From NCBI GenBank assembly GCA_964372275.1, contig CAYJRR010000017.1, forward strand, positions 1 to 48,475: a stretch of DNA of 48,475 nt. Reading direction: 5' to 3'. This document shows, piece after piece, positions 6,713 through 15,437 of the stretch. The position numbers were made by a program, and so were the translations under genes. Position 1 is the stretch's first letter; each line of letters starts with the position of its first letter. The notes beneath the pieces are model-generated. The model was given only the letters and a program-made list of their open reading frames with translations. It was not told the origin of the DNA and ran no database searches. This DNA comes from CAYJRR01 sp964372275 [NCBI: uncultured bacterium] (GTDB lineage Bacteria > CAYJRR01).

Positions 6713-7729
6713 ATGTCCGACGACGTCCTGCGGTCGTTCCCGCTCGGGTTCCCCTGGCCGACGATCGATCCGTTCCTCTTCTGCGCCTACCACGACGACG
6801 CCTATCCGGCGGGGAACGAGGCGATGGGCCCGTCAACCCCGCTGGACGGGCGCCGCTTGGGGGAGGACTTCGAGCCGAAGGACGGCTGGCGGATGTACCA
6901 CGGGACGGCGATCCCCGGTTTCCCCCGGCATCCGCATCGCGGATTCGAAACGGTGACCGTGGTCCGGCGCGGAACGGTCGACCATTCCGACTCCCTCGGA
7001 GCGACGGCACGACTCGGGTCGGGGGATGTCCAGTGGATGACGGCGGGCAGAGGGATCGTCCACGCCGAGATGTTCCCTCTGCTCGACCGCGCCGCGCCGA
7101 ATCCGCTCGAGCTGTTCCAGGTCTGGCTCAACCTGCCCCGGCGCGACAAGCTCGCCGACCCGCACTTCGCGATGTTCTGGGCCGAGTCCGTTCCCCGCCT
7201 CCGTCTCGAGGCCCGCGGCGGCGCGGTCGACGTGACGGTCTGCGCCGGGGAGCTCGGCGGCCGCCGCGCCCCGCCACCGCCGCCCCGGTCCTGGGCCGCC
7301 TCCCCCGAGTCGGACGTGGCGATCTGGACGATCCGCGTCGACGCCGGCGCCGCCTGGACGCTGCCCCCCGCATCCGGGCCCGCGACGGGGCGCACGCTCT
7401 ACTTCCACCGCGGCACGCGGATCCGACTCGCCGGAACGACGATCGACGCCGGCAACGCCGCCGTGGTACGAGCCGATCGCCCGATCGAGATCGCCGCCGT
7501 CGGTTCGGCCGCCGACCTCCTGTTGCTGCAAGGACGCCCGATCGGCGAGCCGGTGGCTCCGTACGGACCGTTCGTGATGTCGACGCGGGAGGAGATCCTC
7601 CGCGCGTTCGACGACTACCGGCGTACCGAATTCGGCGGGTGGCCGTGGCCGAGCGACGGTCCGACGCACCCGCGGGAGGCCGGACGGTTCGCGCGACACG
7701 CCGACGGCCGCATCGAGCGCCCGACCTGA
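6713..7729 (+). CDS. pirin family protein
   Basis: This bicupin protein of 338 residues belongs to the pirin family; characterised members bind iron, and some oxidise quercetin or act as cofactors of transcription. The N-terminal cupin carries HPHRGFETVT at residues 73-82 and GIVHAEM at 114-120, so the iron ligands His73, His75, His117 and Glu119 are all present. The second cupin (about 215-310) has lost these, as usual. The stretch after 150 contains a Pro run (APPPPPP). The length is near the family norm with a C-terminal extension of about 40 residues. The start is fixed by the TAGAGT hexamer 7 nt upstream and by the domain boundary. Confidence 0.9.
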   Translation: MSDDVLRSFPLGFPWPTIDPFLFCAYHDDAYPAGNEAMGPSTPLDGRRLGEDFEPKDGWRMYHGTAIPGFPRHPHRGFETVTVVRRGTVDHSDSLGATARLGSGDVQWMTAGRGIVHAEMFPLLDRAAPNPLELFQVWLNLPRRDKLADPHFAMFWAESVPRLRLEARGGAVDVTVCAGELGGRRAPPPPPRSWAASPESDVAIWTIRVDAGAAWTLPPASGPATGRTLYFHRGTRIRLAGTTIDAGNAAVVRADRPIEIAAVGSAADLLLLQGRPIGEPVAPYGPFVMSTREEILRAFDDYRRTEFGGWPWPSDGPTHPREAGRFARHADGRIERPT

Positions 7730-7790
7730 TTCCACCGCGGCCGGTCCGGTCCGCTTGAGATCCGCGCCCGATCCGGTACGCAACGGGTGC

Positions 7791-8927
7791 ATGAAGACCT
7801 CGCTCGGCCTCGCCGCCGCGTCGCTGCTCGCCGTGACCGCCGGCATCGGCTGCAACGACGGGCCGCTGGTCGGGCTTCCCGGAACACGCACCGAGATCCA
7901 CCAACAGGAGCACCGGGATCCGACGCCGCCGAAGGTCGACCTCCTCTGGGTGATCGACGACTCCGGGTCGATGGCCGACGAACAAGGCCGGCTCGCGGAG
8001 AGCTTCCAGGCGTTCGCCGACCGCGCCCTCGAGATCGGTCTCGACCTCCATCTGGCGGTGACCAGCGCCGATCCGACCGCCGGCGGCGAGCGAGGCCGCT
8101 TCGTCGGATCGCCCGCGGTCCTGACTTCCGACACCCCGAACTGGAGCGCCGAGTTCGTGCAGCGTGCGCTCCTCGGAACCGGCGGCAATTCACGCGAGGC
8201 CGGCCTGCAGACGGCGCGGATGGCCCTTTCCGAGCCGCTCCTCTCGGCCGAGAACGCGGGGTTCCGGCGGCCGGGCGCGCGCCTGGCGCTCGTCTTCCTG
8301 AGCGACGAGGACGACCAGACGTTGCCGGACGGCGCGCCCGAGCCGACGTCGGCGGAACTCCGGAGCGCCGCATGGCGAGACACGAACCTCGTCCCCGTCG
8401 CGGAGCTCACCGACTTCTTCTCGCAGCTCGACGGCGACGGGTCGCCGTCGCTCTACGCCACCGCCATCGTCGGCGATCCGGTCGGGGACCGGTCCGCCGG
8501 GGTCGACTTCGACCAGACCGGATGCGAGACCGATCCGACCAACGGCGACCACGACGCGCGTGGAGGGTTCCGGTACGCGGCCGCCGTCGCCGCCTTCGGT
8601 GGCGGATGGCACAGCATCTGCGGCGGCGTCGACCAGTTTCGCGCAATCCTGGAGGAGCTCGCCGACGACGTCGCCCCCCCTTCGCCGCTCCGAACCGAGT
8701 TCGCGCTCGAGCACGAACCCCTTCCCGGTAGCCTCTCCGTGACGGTCGACGGCGTCGACGTGCCCGACGATCCCGACTCCGGATGGAGCTGGGTCCCCGG
8801 CGTGGGCGTCGTCTTCTCGGAGGCCGCGATCCCGCCCTCCTGCGCCCGGATCGAGTTCCACTACCGGCTCCCCCCGGGCGTGCGCCACCCGCCGTCCCAG
8901 CCCCACACGTCGCCCGGCTGTTCCTAG
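7791..8927 (+). CDS. VWA-domain lipoprotein
   Basis: This 378-residue exported protein has a signal peptide ending at Cys 21 (TAGIGC), probably lipidated although the lipobox is weak. A von Willebrand factor A domain begins at about residue 50 with WVIDDSGSM, in which Asp56, Ser58 and Ser60 form the metal-binding DxSxS site. LALVFLSDEDDQT (about 163-175) is the central strand of the fold. The C-terminal 90 residues (from about 290) look like a beta-sandwich. Such lipoproteins are frequent in Myxococcota; their partner ligands are unknown. The gene starts 61 nt after pirin and could share its transcript. Confidence 0.85.
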   Translation: MKTSLGLAAASLLAVTAGIGCNDGPLVGLPGTRTEIHQQEHRDPTPPKVDLLWVIDDSGSMADEQGRLAESFQAFADRALEIGLDLHLAVTSADPTAGGERGRFVGSPAVLTSDTPNWSAEFVQRALLGTGGNSREAGLQTARMALSEPLLSAENAGFRRPGARLALVFLSDEDDQTLPDGAPEPTSAELRSAAWRDTNLVPVAELTDFFSQLDGDGSPSLYATAIVGDPVGDRSAGVDFDQTGCETDPTNGDHDARGGFRYAAAVAAFGGGWHSICGGVDQFRAILEELADDVAPPSPLRTEFALEHEPLPGSLSVTVDGVDVPDDPDSGWSWVPGVGVVFSEAAIPPSCARIEFHYRLPPGVRHPPSQPHTSPGCS

Positions 8928-8968
8928 CGTTGACGCCGATCGCGCGCGCGTGTTCCGCTTCGAGCACG

Positions 8969-9343
8969 ATGAGCGTCGAAACCGTCGTCCTCTTCGCCGC
9001 CGCCCTGGTCTTCCTCGGCGTCGCCGTGCAGGGACTCTTCCTTCCCGGCCGGATCCTCGAGCCGCTCGGCCAGAAGATCGGGACGCCGAGCGTCGCGAAC
9101 GAGATCCGCGCGAACTACGGCGGCATGCACCTGGGGATCGCGGCGCTGATGGCGATCGGCGCCACCAAGCCGCCGCTCGCCGGACCGGCGCTCGCGCTCC
9201 TCTTCGCCTTCTGCGCCGGACTGTGCCTCGGGCGGGCGGTCAGCTGGCTCGCCGACGGCGCGCCGAACCGGTTCCTTCGCCTCTTCTTCGCGCTGGAAGC
9301 GGTCGGCGCCGCGGCCGCGCTGGCGCTCCTGCTTCGGCGCTAA
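8969..9343 (+). CDS. small membrane protein, DUF4345-like
   Basis: This 124-residue hydrophobic protein has four probable transmembrane helices at about 4-25, 46-64, 68-90 and 102-122. The pattern of ANEIRANYGGMHLGIA in the first half matches the uncharacterised DUF4345 family. It has no catalytic motif and its role is unknown. It begins 41 nt after the VWA lipoprotein gene. Its stop TAA overlaps the stop of the convergent acyltransferase gene by sharing the 4 bases CTAA (9340-9343). Confidence 0.75.
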   Translation: MSVETVVLFAAALVFLGVAVQGLFLPGRILEPLGQKIGTPSVANEIRANYGGMHLGIAALMAIGATKPPLAGPALALLFAFCAGLCLGRAVSWLADGAPNRFLRLFFALEAVGAAAALALLLRR

Positions 9344-10074
9344 CGAAAGTAGGCGTCGACCTCGTCGGTGACGCGGTTCATCACCGCCTCGAACTCGACG
9401 CGACGTCGTTCGAACGCCTCCCCTTCCAGCGCCGGATCGACCGCGAACGGCTCGCCGAACTTCACCACGCCGCGGGTGAACGGGAGGGGGATCATCGTGC
9501 GGTCCCACGACTTGAGGCGGATGCAGCGCTCGAACGCGAACTGGACCGGAACGATCGGCACCCCCGCGCGCTGCGCGATCGCCAACGCCCCGGGCTTGGC
9601 CACCTGCGCCGGTCCGCGGGGCGCGTCGGGGTTCAATCCGCACGGATGGCCCGCCTGGAGCTCCTCCACCATCCGCTGGATGGCGACCCGACCGCCGCGC
9701 GAGCTCGAACCGCGGACGGCTCGGTTCCCGAGGGCGCGGATGAGACCCACCGCCCATTCGCCGTCCCGGCTGGCCGAGGCCATGTAGTTGCCGTTGCGAC
9801 AACGCCAGAAGTAGATGGCAAACAAGACCCCGCGGTGCCAGGTGGCGTAGAACATCGGACCCCGGGCGCGAAGTCGCCGCTCCTCCTCCCCCCCGATCAC
9901 CGACAGCCGCACCGACCGGCACAGCGCCCACAACGCGATTGCGAACAGGCGGGTGACGGCGAAGACGAGTAGCCGGAAGTGCCACGGATGCCGGACCTGC
10001 TCGTCACGGCGATCGGCCGCGTCGCCCGGATCGGGAACGCCGACCGTCTGCGCCGGTTCCGCGGATGCGCGCAT
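9340..10074 (-). CDS. DUF374-family lysophospholipid acyltransferase-like protein
   Basis: The 244-residue protein matches the DUF374 branch of the glycerol-phosphate acyltransferase superfamily, often linked to lipid A or phospholipid acylation. Visible blocks are YATWHRGVL (the HX4D-like region of this branch), MASASRDGEWA, RGSSSRGG, LNPDAPRGP and GVPIVPVQF. A hydrophobic N-terminal segment (about 35-52) probably anchors it to the inner membrane. The ATG at 10074 is chosen because it precedes the conserved part by a normal distance; longer forms would overlap the divergent ltrA-like gene upstream. TACAAC lies 10 nt before the start and there is no Shine-Dalgarno sequence. Confidence 0.85.
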   Translation of the reverse strand: MRASAEPAQTVGVPDPGDAADRRDEQVRHPWHFRLLVFAVTRLFAIALWALCRSVRLSVIGGEEERRLRARGPMFYATWHRGVLFAIYFWRCRNGNYMASASRDGEWAVGLIRALGNRAVRGSSSRGGRVAIQRMVEELQAGHPCGLNPDAPRGPAQVAKPGALAIAQRAGVPIVPVQFAFERCIRLKSWDRTMIPLPFTRGVVKFGEPFAVDPALEGEAFERRRVEFEAVMNRVTDEVDAYFR

Positions 10075-10166
10075 CGCGCGAGAGGTTGTAGCACGCGAAC
10101 GACCGTGCCGGACGCCTCGACGAACGTGGCTCGACGGAACTATCCTTTGCAGCCAGGGGGAGTCCG

Positions 10167-11363
10167 ATGTCCCGACGGGCGATCTGGCAGGTGCCGACGT
10201 TGCAAGCAACGGCGGGGCACGAGCGGAAGGTCACCTGGCTCGAGCTTTTCTACGACCTGGTCCTGGTGGTCGTCGTTTCGGAGCTAGCCCACCGGCTTGT
10301 GGGGATCGAATCGGCGCGCGGTCTGGTCCCGTACGCGCTGCTGTTCGCGCCCGTCTGGTGGCTCTGGCTCGGGATCACCTTCTATTCCGAACGCTTCGAA
10401 ACCGACGGACTGGAGAATCGCCTCTTCTTCCTCTGCAACATGGTCCCGTTGGCCGGCTTCGCCGTCTTTGCACGCGACGGGATGGGGGCGGGCTCGACCG
10501 GCTTCGCCCTCTCCTACGTCCTCGCGCGATCGATCCTCGTCTTCATGTGGCTTCGCGCGTCGTACCACGTGCCGGCATTCCGGCCGACCGGCCGGATCTT
10601 CGGCGTCGGATTCTCCCTGTCGATCCTGCTCTTCCTCGCCTCGATCCACGTCGAGCCGCCGCTGAAGTTCGTCCTCTGGCTGGTCGCCGTGGTCGGCGAT
10701 CAGGTCACCCCCTGGTTCACGCTCCCCCACCAGGCGAAGCTTCCCCGCTTCAGCACCTCGCGTCTTCCGGAGCGGCTCGGCCTGTTCGTGATCATCGTGC
10801 TGGGGGAGTCGGTGGTCGCCGTCGTCCACGGGGTCGCGGAGCATCACCACCTCACCACCGAGGTGGTGGTTCGCAGCCTCCTGGGCTTGTGCGTCGGCTT
10901 CGCCCTGTGGTCGGTCTACTTCGACTTCATCGGACGCCGCGGCCCGCGCCCCAGCGCTCTGTCGACGATCTGCTGGACCAATCTGCACTTCCCGTTGGTC
11001 CTCTCGATCGCCGCCGCGGGACCGGGGATTCTCGGGACCATCACTCACCACGGCGCCGGGTGGCTCCTGCCGGTTGCAACCGGAACCGCGCTGGTGACGA
11101 TGGGGCTGATCGAGGCTGCGCTCGTCCGCGCGGACGACGAGCCGACGAACCTCTTCGTCAGCTCCTCCTTGAAGGTCGGGGCGGGCGCGGCGTCGTTCGC
11201 GTTCGCCGCGACACCGGTCGCGCACGGGCTTCCATCGCTCCTCGTCCCGCTGGCGCTGCTGTCGGTGCAAATGATCTACGGCGGATGGGTCTGGTTCCGT
11301 CAGGACGTGGCGTCGACGTCGCTGTCGGCCCACGTCGCGAACCAGCGCCCGCCGTCGGCGTAA
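10167..11363 (+). CDS. low-temperature-requirement protein A (LtrA) family membrane protein
   Basis: The 398-residue integral membrane protein carries the family signature WLELFYDLVLV at residues 24-34, followed by about ten hydrophobic helices; RLGLFVIIVLGESV (about 205) is the second conserved block. LtrA was named in Listeria for growth at low temperature, and its biochemical role is unresolved. The ATG is supported by AGGGGGAG at 7-8 nt distance and by TATCCT at 10141-10146 as a -10 candidate. The last 64 nt overlap the convergent GNAT-like gene. Confidence 0.9.
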   Translation: MSRRAIWQVPTLQATAGHERKVTWLELFYDLVLVVVVSELAHRLVGIESARGLVPYALLFAPVWWLWLGITFYSERFETDGLENRLFFLCNMVPLAGFAVFARDGMGAGSTGFALSYVLARSILVFMWLRASYHVPAFRPTGRIFGVGFSLSILLFLASIHVEPPLKFVLWLVAVVGDQVTPWFTLPHQAKLPRFSTSRLPERLGLFVIIVLGESVVAVVHGVAEHHHLTTEVVVRSLLGLCVGFALWSVYFDFIGRRGPRPSALSTICWTNLHFPLVLSIAAAGPGILGTITHHGAGWLLPVATGTALVTMGLIEAALVRADDEPTNLFVSSSLKVGAGAASFAFAATPVAHGLPSLLVPLALLSVQMIYGGWVWFRQDVASTSLSAHVANQRPPSA

Positions 11364-12292
11364 AGGGCGGCGTCGCGCGTGCCCGCCGGGATCGTCACGT
11401 TCCACGGCAGCGACTCGCGTGCGAAGAATCCGAACCGCCAGAGCGCCAGCCGCGCCGCCTCCGTGCCGGTGGCGCGCAACTCCAGCGCCACCGCCCCCGC
11501 CGATTCGCGCAGCACGGCATGGAGAAGCTCGGCGAAGCGGTGGCGCGGCGCCACCCAGTCGATGATCCTCAATCGGCGTCCACATCGCTCCAGCGCCACC
11601 GCCGCGAACGGCCGGCCCCGGTCGACCGCCACGAAGCCACGCTGCCGCCCCGACGGGGACCGGGCGAAACGCCAGCCGTAGAAACGGGCGTCCCGGACGA
11701 CCGCGATGCCGGCAGGATCGGCGCACCGTTCCCAGACCTCGTCGACGCGCCGGTCGTCGCCGTCGATCGGCTCGAGGCGGATCTGGCTGGAGAAGTGGAG
11801 CCACGGCATCAGCAGGTTGCGCGCAACTTCCGTCCCGATCCCCGCCCGCGCGGCGAGCAGCGGCCGGACGTGCCGAATCAACCGCTCCACGTCGCGCGCG
11901 CCGACGTTCCGGAGCGGCGTCCCGTTCGCCGGGAGCGGCGTGCCGTGGACGAACTCGATCCCCCGTTCCCGCATCGCCGCTCCGGCGGCCCGGTGGAGGG
12001 CGGTGCCGATCCCCCGCCGGCGGTAGCCGGGTCGAACGAAATCGTCGCCGCCCAGGGCGGAACGCACCTCGCGGCCGGCCGCCCTCACCCGGCGCGGAAA
12101 GACGGAACACATCCCCGCCGTTGCCCCGGAATCGTCGTCGACGGCGAGGACGGTCGACGCGTCGCCGTCCGGATTCTCGCGATACAACCACGCGTGGCGC
12201 CGTGCCACGTCGGTCCCCGGCATCAGCTCCGCCATCAGCTCGAGAATGCGCCCGTCGTCCCCGCCACCCGCCCGTCGGATTCCGATCGCCAT
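11300..12292 (-). CDS. GNAT-fold acetyltransferase-like protein
   Basis: This 330-residue protein has the GNAT acetyl-CoA motif A, VRPGYRRRGIGTALHRA, at about residues 87-103 (family R/QxxGxG/A), preceded by the usual beta-strand GMCSVFPRRVRAAG. The second half (about 150-330) has a weaker GNAT-like arrangement (YGWRFARSP...VDRGRPFAAVALERCGRR), as in two-domain or Eis-like members. The substrate is unknown. The ATG at 12292 matches the start of the first strand; no Shine-Dalgarno sequence is seen. Its 3' end lies inside the end of the ltrA-like gene on the other strand. Confidence 0.8.
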   Translation of the reverse strand: MAIGIRRAGGGDDGRILELMAELMPGTDVARRHAWLYRENPDGDASTVLAVDDDSGATAGMCSVFPRRVRAAGREVRSALGGDDFVRPGYRRRGIGTALHRAAGAAMRERGIEFVHGTPLPANGTPLRNVGARDVERLIRHVRPLLAARAGIGTEVARNLLMPWLHFSSQIRLEPIDGDDRRVDEVWERCADPAGIAVVRDARFYGWRFARSPSGRQRGFVAVDRGRPFAAVALERCGRRLRIIDWVAPRHRFAELLHAVLRESAGAVALELRATGTEAARLALWRFGFFARESLPWNVTIPAGTRDAALYADGGRWFATWADSDVDATS

Positions 12293-12334
12293 GGAACCAC
12301 GGATGTGAACGAAAGGGTCCGTGGCAACTCGTCG

Positions 12335-12340
12335 TATACT
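12335..12340 (+). promoter_or_regulatory. TATACT -10 element before the HEAT-PilT operon
   Basis: TATACT ends 13 nt before the ATG at 12354. With the usual 6-7 nt to the transcription start this leaves a leader of only about 6 nt. No convincing -35 or Shine-Dalgarno sequence is present. Confidence 0.45.
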
Positions 12341-12353
12341 GGACGGCGAAGCC

Positions 12354-15300
12354 ATGGCCAGCGTCGTCGTCCAGGAGTTCGAGAAGGCCGCGTGGGCCGA
12401 CCCCGCACAGCTGGAGCAGTTCGTCGCGTCGGTCGCTTCGCTCGACCTCTCCGAGACGAAGAAGATGCTCGCCATCCTCACCAACATCCGGACGGCGTCG
12501 GACGCCGCCGCGCATCGGAAGCGATGCGTCGTCTTCGGGCGGTTGGCGGCGAAGTTCCCCCACAAGGAGATGTTCCTCGAGTTCGTCCAGGTCCTGAAGG
12601 GCGAGGACCCGCAGGTTCGGGCGCTCATGGCGCTGCTGTTGCCGGCGGTGAACAACGTCACGCAGCATCCCGAGCTTTGCGCCGTCCTGCGCCACGGAAA
12701 CCCCGACGTGCGGCGCGCCGCCGCCGGGGTCTTGCGCCAGATCGGCGGGAAGACGGTCTTCCGGCTGCTCGGTGAGTTCCTGACCGAGCGCGTCTTCGCC
12801 GGTCGCATCGAGGCGATGGACATCCTGGTCGGGGTCGCGGGGCACCACGCGATCCCGTCGCTCGCGCCGGTCCTGGCCACCGGCACCGACGAGGACAAGA
12901 TGCACGTCCTCGCGCTCCTTTCCGACGCCCGCTACATGGCGGCGGCACGGGCGTCGGCGATCAAGGCGATCCTCCCGGCGCTGCGCGACCTGAACGAGGA
13001 GGTGGTCGTCCGCGCCGTCCAGGCGATCAACGCCGAAGGCGCCGAGGACGACTTCTTCGTGCACCTGGAACCGCGTCTCGACGCGGCGAATCTGCGCTTG
13101 ACCCGCGCCATCCTCGAGGGGCTCAAGCGCTTCAACAGTCCGCGGGCGATCAACACCTTGCAGGAGCGGTTCCGGGCCGGTCCGAACAAGGTGCGCCTCA
13201 TCGTGCTGGAGATCCTGGAACAGATCGGGACGACGGCAATCGTTCCGATCCTGGTCGAGGCCGCGAACAGCCGGTATCTGCAGGTGCGCACCTCCGCCGC
13301 CGGCGTGCTCTCCAACCTCGGAAAGTCGGGAAAGATCGATCCGGCGATCACCATCCTGGGACTCTTGCGCAGCTCGGACGAGGTGGTCCGCCGCATCGCC
13401 GCGGACGTCGCCGCCAACATGGGCAAGGCCGACACCGAGCTCTGGAAGCGCCTGCTCGGCTACTTGCGCGATGAAGACTGGTGGGTGCGCGAGCGGGTGA
13501 TGGACGCGCTCCTGCAGATGACCGGGTCGGAGCTTTCGAGCCACGTCCTGTGGCTCCTGAACGACCCGTCGGAGGTCGTCCGTCGATTCGCGGTGAACGC
13601 GTTGATGCGCCTGAAGCCGCCCGAGGCGCTGCAACCGCTGGCCAAGGCCGCCACCTCCGACCCCGACTGGTGGGTGCAGGAGCTTTCGATCGAGGCGATC
13701 GGCGTGCTCGGCGACAAGCGCGCGGTGCCCTTCCTGCTCGAGCGCCTCTTCGCCAACGAGGACACGCGACTGGTCTGCATACGGGCGCTCGCCGCGCTGG
13801 GGGACCCGTCGGCGGCGCCGCACCTCGCCAAGCTCCTCGCCGCGGCCGAGCCCGACCTGCGCATGGCAGCCCTGCAGGCGTTGGCCACTCTCAACGACCG
13901 CGAGCAGCGCCTCGCCATCCAACCGCTCACCGAGGATCCCGACGTCCGCGTGCGCGCCTTCGCGCGGGAGTTGCTGGGCCGATGGGGCCTCAACTGGAAG
14001 GACGCGCAGACCGGCGCCATCGGCAGGGCCCTTTCGCCGCTCGATCAACTTCTCGTCTCGTGCGCGCAGGCAAGCGGCGACGACCTGATCCTGCTCGCAT
14101 GGCGGCCACCGACGGTAAAGAGCATGGGGGTGACCGTCGCGCTCTCGGACAACCTGATCAGCGCCGACGACATGGAGAAGCTGATCTACCCGTGCCTGAC
14201 CTCCGAGCAGAAGGAGGACCTCAAGGCGCTCCGCGACGTCGACTTCTCCTACGAGGTCCGTTCGGAGGGCCTGCGCTTCCGCGTCAACGTATTCCGCCAT
14301 ACGACGGGGCTGGGGGCGGTCTTCCGGATCATCAAGGGCGAAGTCCCCGACATCGAGAAACTGGGGCTTCCGCCGATCGTGCAGGGCCTCGGCGACCTGA
14401 AGAACGGCCTGGTGCTGGTCGGCGGGCCGACCGGCGCCGGGAAGTCGACCACCCTCGCCGCGCTGATCGACTCGATCAATCGCAAGTACCCCAAGCACAT
14501 CCTCACCATCGAGGACCCCATCGAGGTGATCCACCAGGGGAAGCGCGGTCGCGCCACGCAACGCGAACTGGGCACGCATGCGCGCTCGTTCACGTCGGCG
14601 TTGCGCTCGACCTTGCGCGAAGATCCCGACGTCATCCTGGTCGGAGAGCTGCGCGACCTGGAGACGATCTCGTTCGCCGTCACCGCCGCCGAGACCGGCC
14701 ACCTGGTGCTGGGCACGGTCCACGCCGTGTCGGCCGATTCGGTCGTCGACCGTCTCATCAACGCCTTCCCCGCCGGGCAGCAGCCGCAGGTCCGCTCGAT
14801 GCTCGCCTCCTCGCTTCGCGCCGTGATCTGCCAGTACCTGATCCCGAAGAAGGACGGGAGCGGTCGCACGCTCGCCATCGAGATCATGTTGAACACCGAC
14901 GCCGTCTCCAACCTGATCCGCAAGGGGAAGGCGTTCCAGATCTCGTCGGTGATCGCCACCTCCCGTACCAACGGGATGCAGCTGATGGACGTGGAGCTCA
15001 CCCGGCTCTACCAGGAGGGGGTGATCACGGCCGAGGACGCCTACATGAAGGCGCGGTCGAAGAAGGACTTCGAGAAGATGCTCGCCGAGTCGGCCGATGC
15101 CGCGTCGGTGGCGGCGGGGGTCGCCGCGAGCGCCACCAACAAGCAGGCAGGCAGCCCGAACGCCGCCCCCCGCCCGATCCATCCCGCCGCCGCCGCGCCT
15201 TCGCCCCCCGGAGCGGTTCGTCCGGGGGTGGTCGGAACCGGCGCCCCCGCGCGCCCGGTTGTCCCCGCGCCGGCGACGGCGCAGGCGGCAACGCCGCCGT

Positions 15301-15437
15301 CCGCGCCGACCGCGCGGCCCGGCGTGCCGGGACCAAATCCGGCCGCAGCGACCGCCGCGCGACCGACGAACCCGCCCGGACCCGGCGCGCCGGCCGGTGG
15401 ACCGCCGGCGCCGACCACCGCCACGGGAACGAAGTAG
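12354..15437 (+). CDS. HEAT-repeat/PilT-family ATPase fusion
   Basis: The 1027-residue product has three parts. Residues 1 to about 545 are HEAT-like helical repeats, for example DEDWWVRERVMDALLQM and DPDWWVQELSIEAIGVLG. Residues about 560-910 are a PilT/GspE-superfamily secretion ATPase with Walker A GGPTGAGKSTT near 690, Asp box ILTIEDPIE, Walker B DPDVILVGELRD and His box GHLVLGTVHAVSA. The last 95 residues are a Pro/Ala-rich, probably disordered tail. PilT proteins power type IV pilus retraction and are usually about 350 residues. The HEAT part probably docks the motor on partner proteins (inference). The ATG at 12354 is preferred over a GTG 11 codons earlier because TATACT lies between them. 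It abuts pilT with no spacer. Confidence 0.9.
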   Translation: MASVVVQEFEKAAWADPAQLEQFVASVASLDLSETKKMLAILTNIRTASDAAAHRKRCVVFGRLAAKFPHKEMFLEFVQVLKGEDPQVRALMALLLPAVNNVTQHPELCAVLRHGNPDVRRAAAGVLRQIGGKTVFRLLGEFLTERVFAGRIEAMDILVGVAGHHAIPSLAPVLATGTDEDKMHVLALLSDARYMAAARASAIKAILPALRDLNEEVVVRAVQAINAEGAEDDFFVHLEPRLDAANLRLTRAILEGLKRFNSPRAINTLQERFRAGPNKVRLIVLEILEQIGTTAIVPILVEAANSRYLQVRTSAAGVLSNLGKSGKIDPAITILGLLRSSDEVVRRIAADVAANMGKADTELWKRLLGYLRDEDWWVRERVMDALLQMTGSELSSHVLWLLNDPSEVVRRFAVNALMRLKPPEALQPLAKAATSDPDWWVQELSIEAIGVLGDKRAVPFLLERLFANEDTRLVCIRALAALGDPSAAPHLAKLLAAAEPDLRMAALQALATLNDREQRLAIQPLTEDPDVRVRAFARELLGRWGLNWKDAQTGAIGRALSPLDQLLVSCAQASGDDLILLAWRPPTVKSMGVTVALSDNLISADDMEKLIYPCLTSEQKEDLKALRDVDFSYEVRSEGLRFRVNVFRHTTGLGAVFRIIKGEVPDIEKLGLPPIVQGLGDLKNGLVLVGGPTGAGKSTTLAALIDSINRKYPKHILTIEDPIEVIHQGKRGRATQRELGTHARSFTSALRSTLREDPDVILVGELRDLETISFAVTAAETGHLVLGTVHAVSADSVVDRLINAFPAGQQPQVRSMLASSLRAVICQYLIPKKDGSGRTLAIEIMLNTDAVSNLIRKGKAFQISSVIATSRTNGMQLMDVELTRLYQEGVITAEDAYMKARSKKDFEKMLAESADAASVAAGVAASATNKQAGSPNAAPRPIHPAAAAPSPPGAVRPGVVGTGAPARPVVPAPATAQAATPPSAPTARPGVPGPNPAAATAARPTNPPGPGAPAGGPPAPTTATGTK

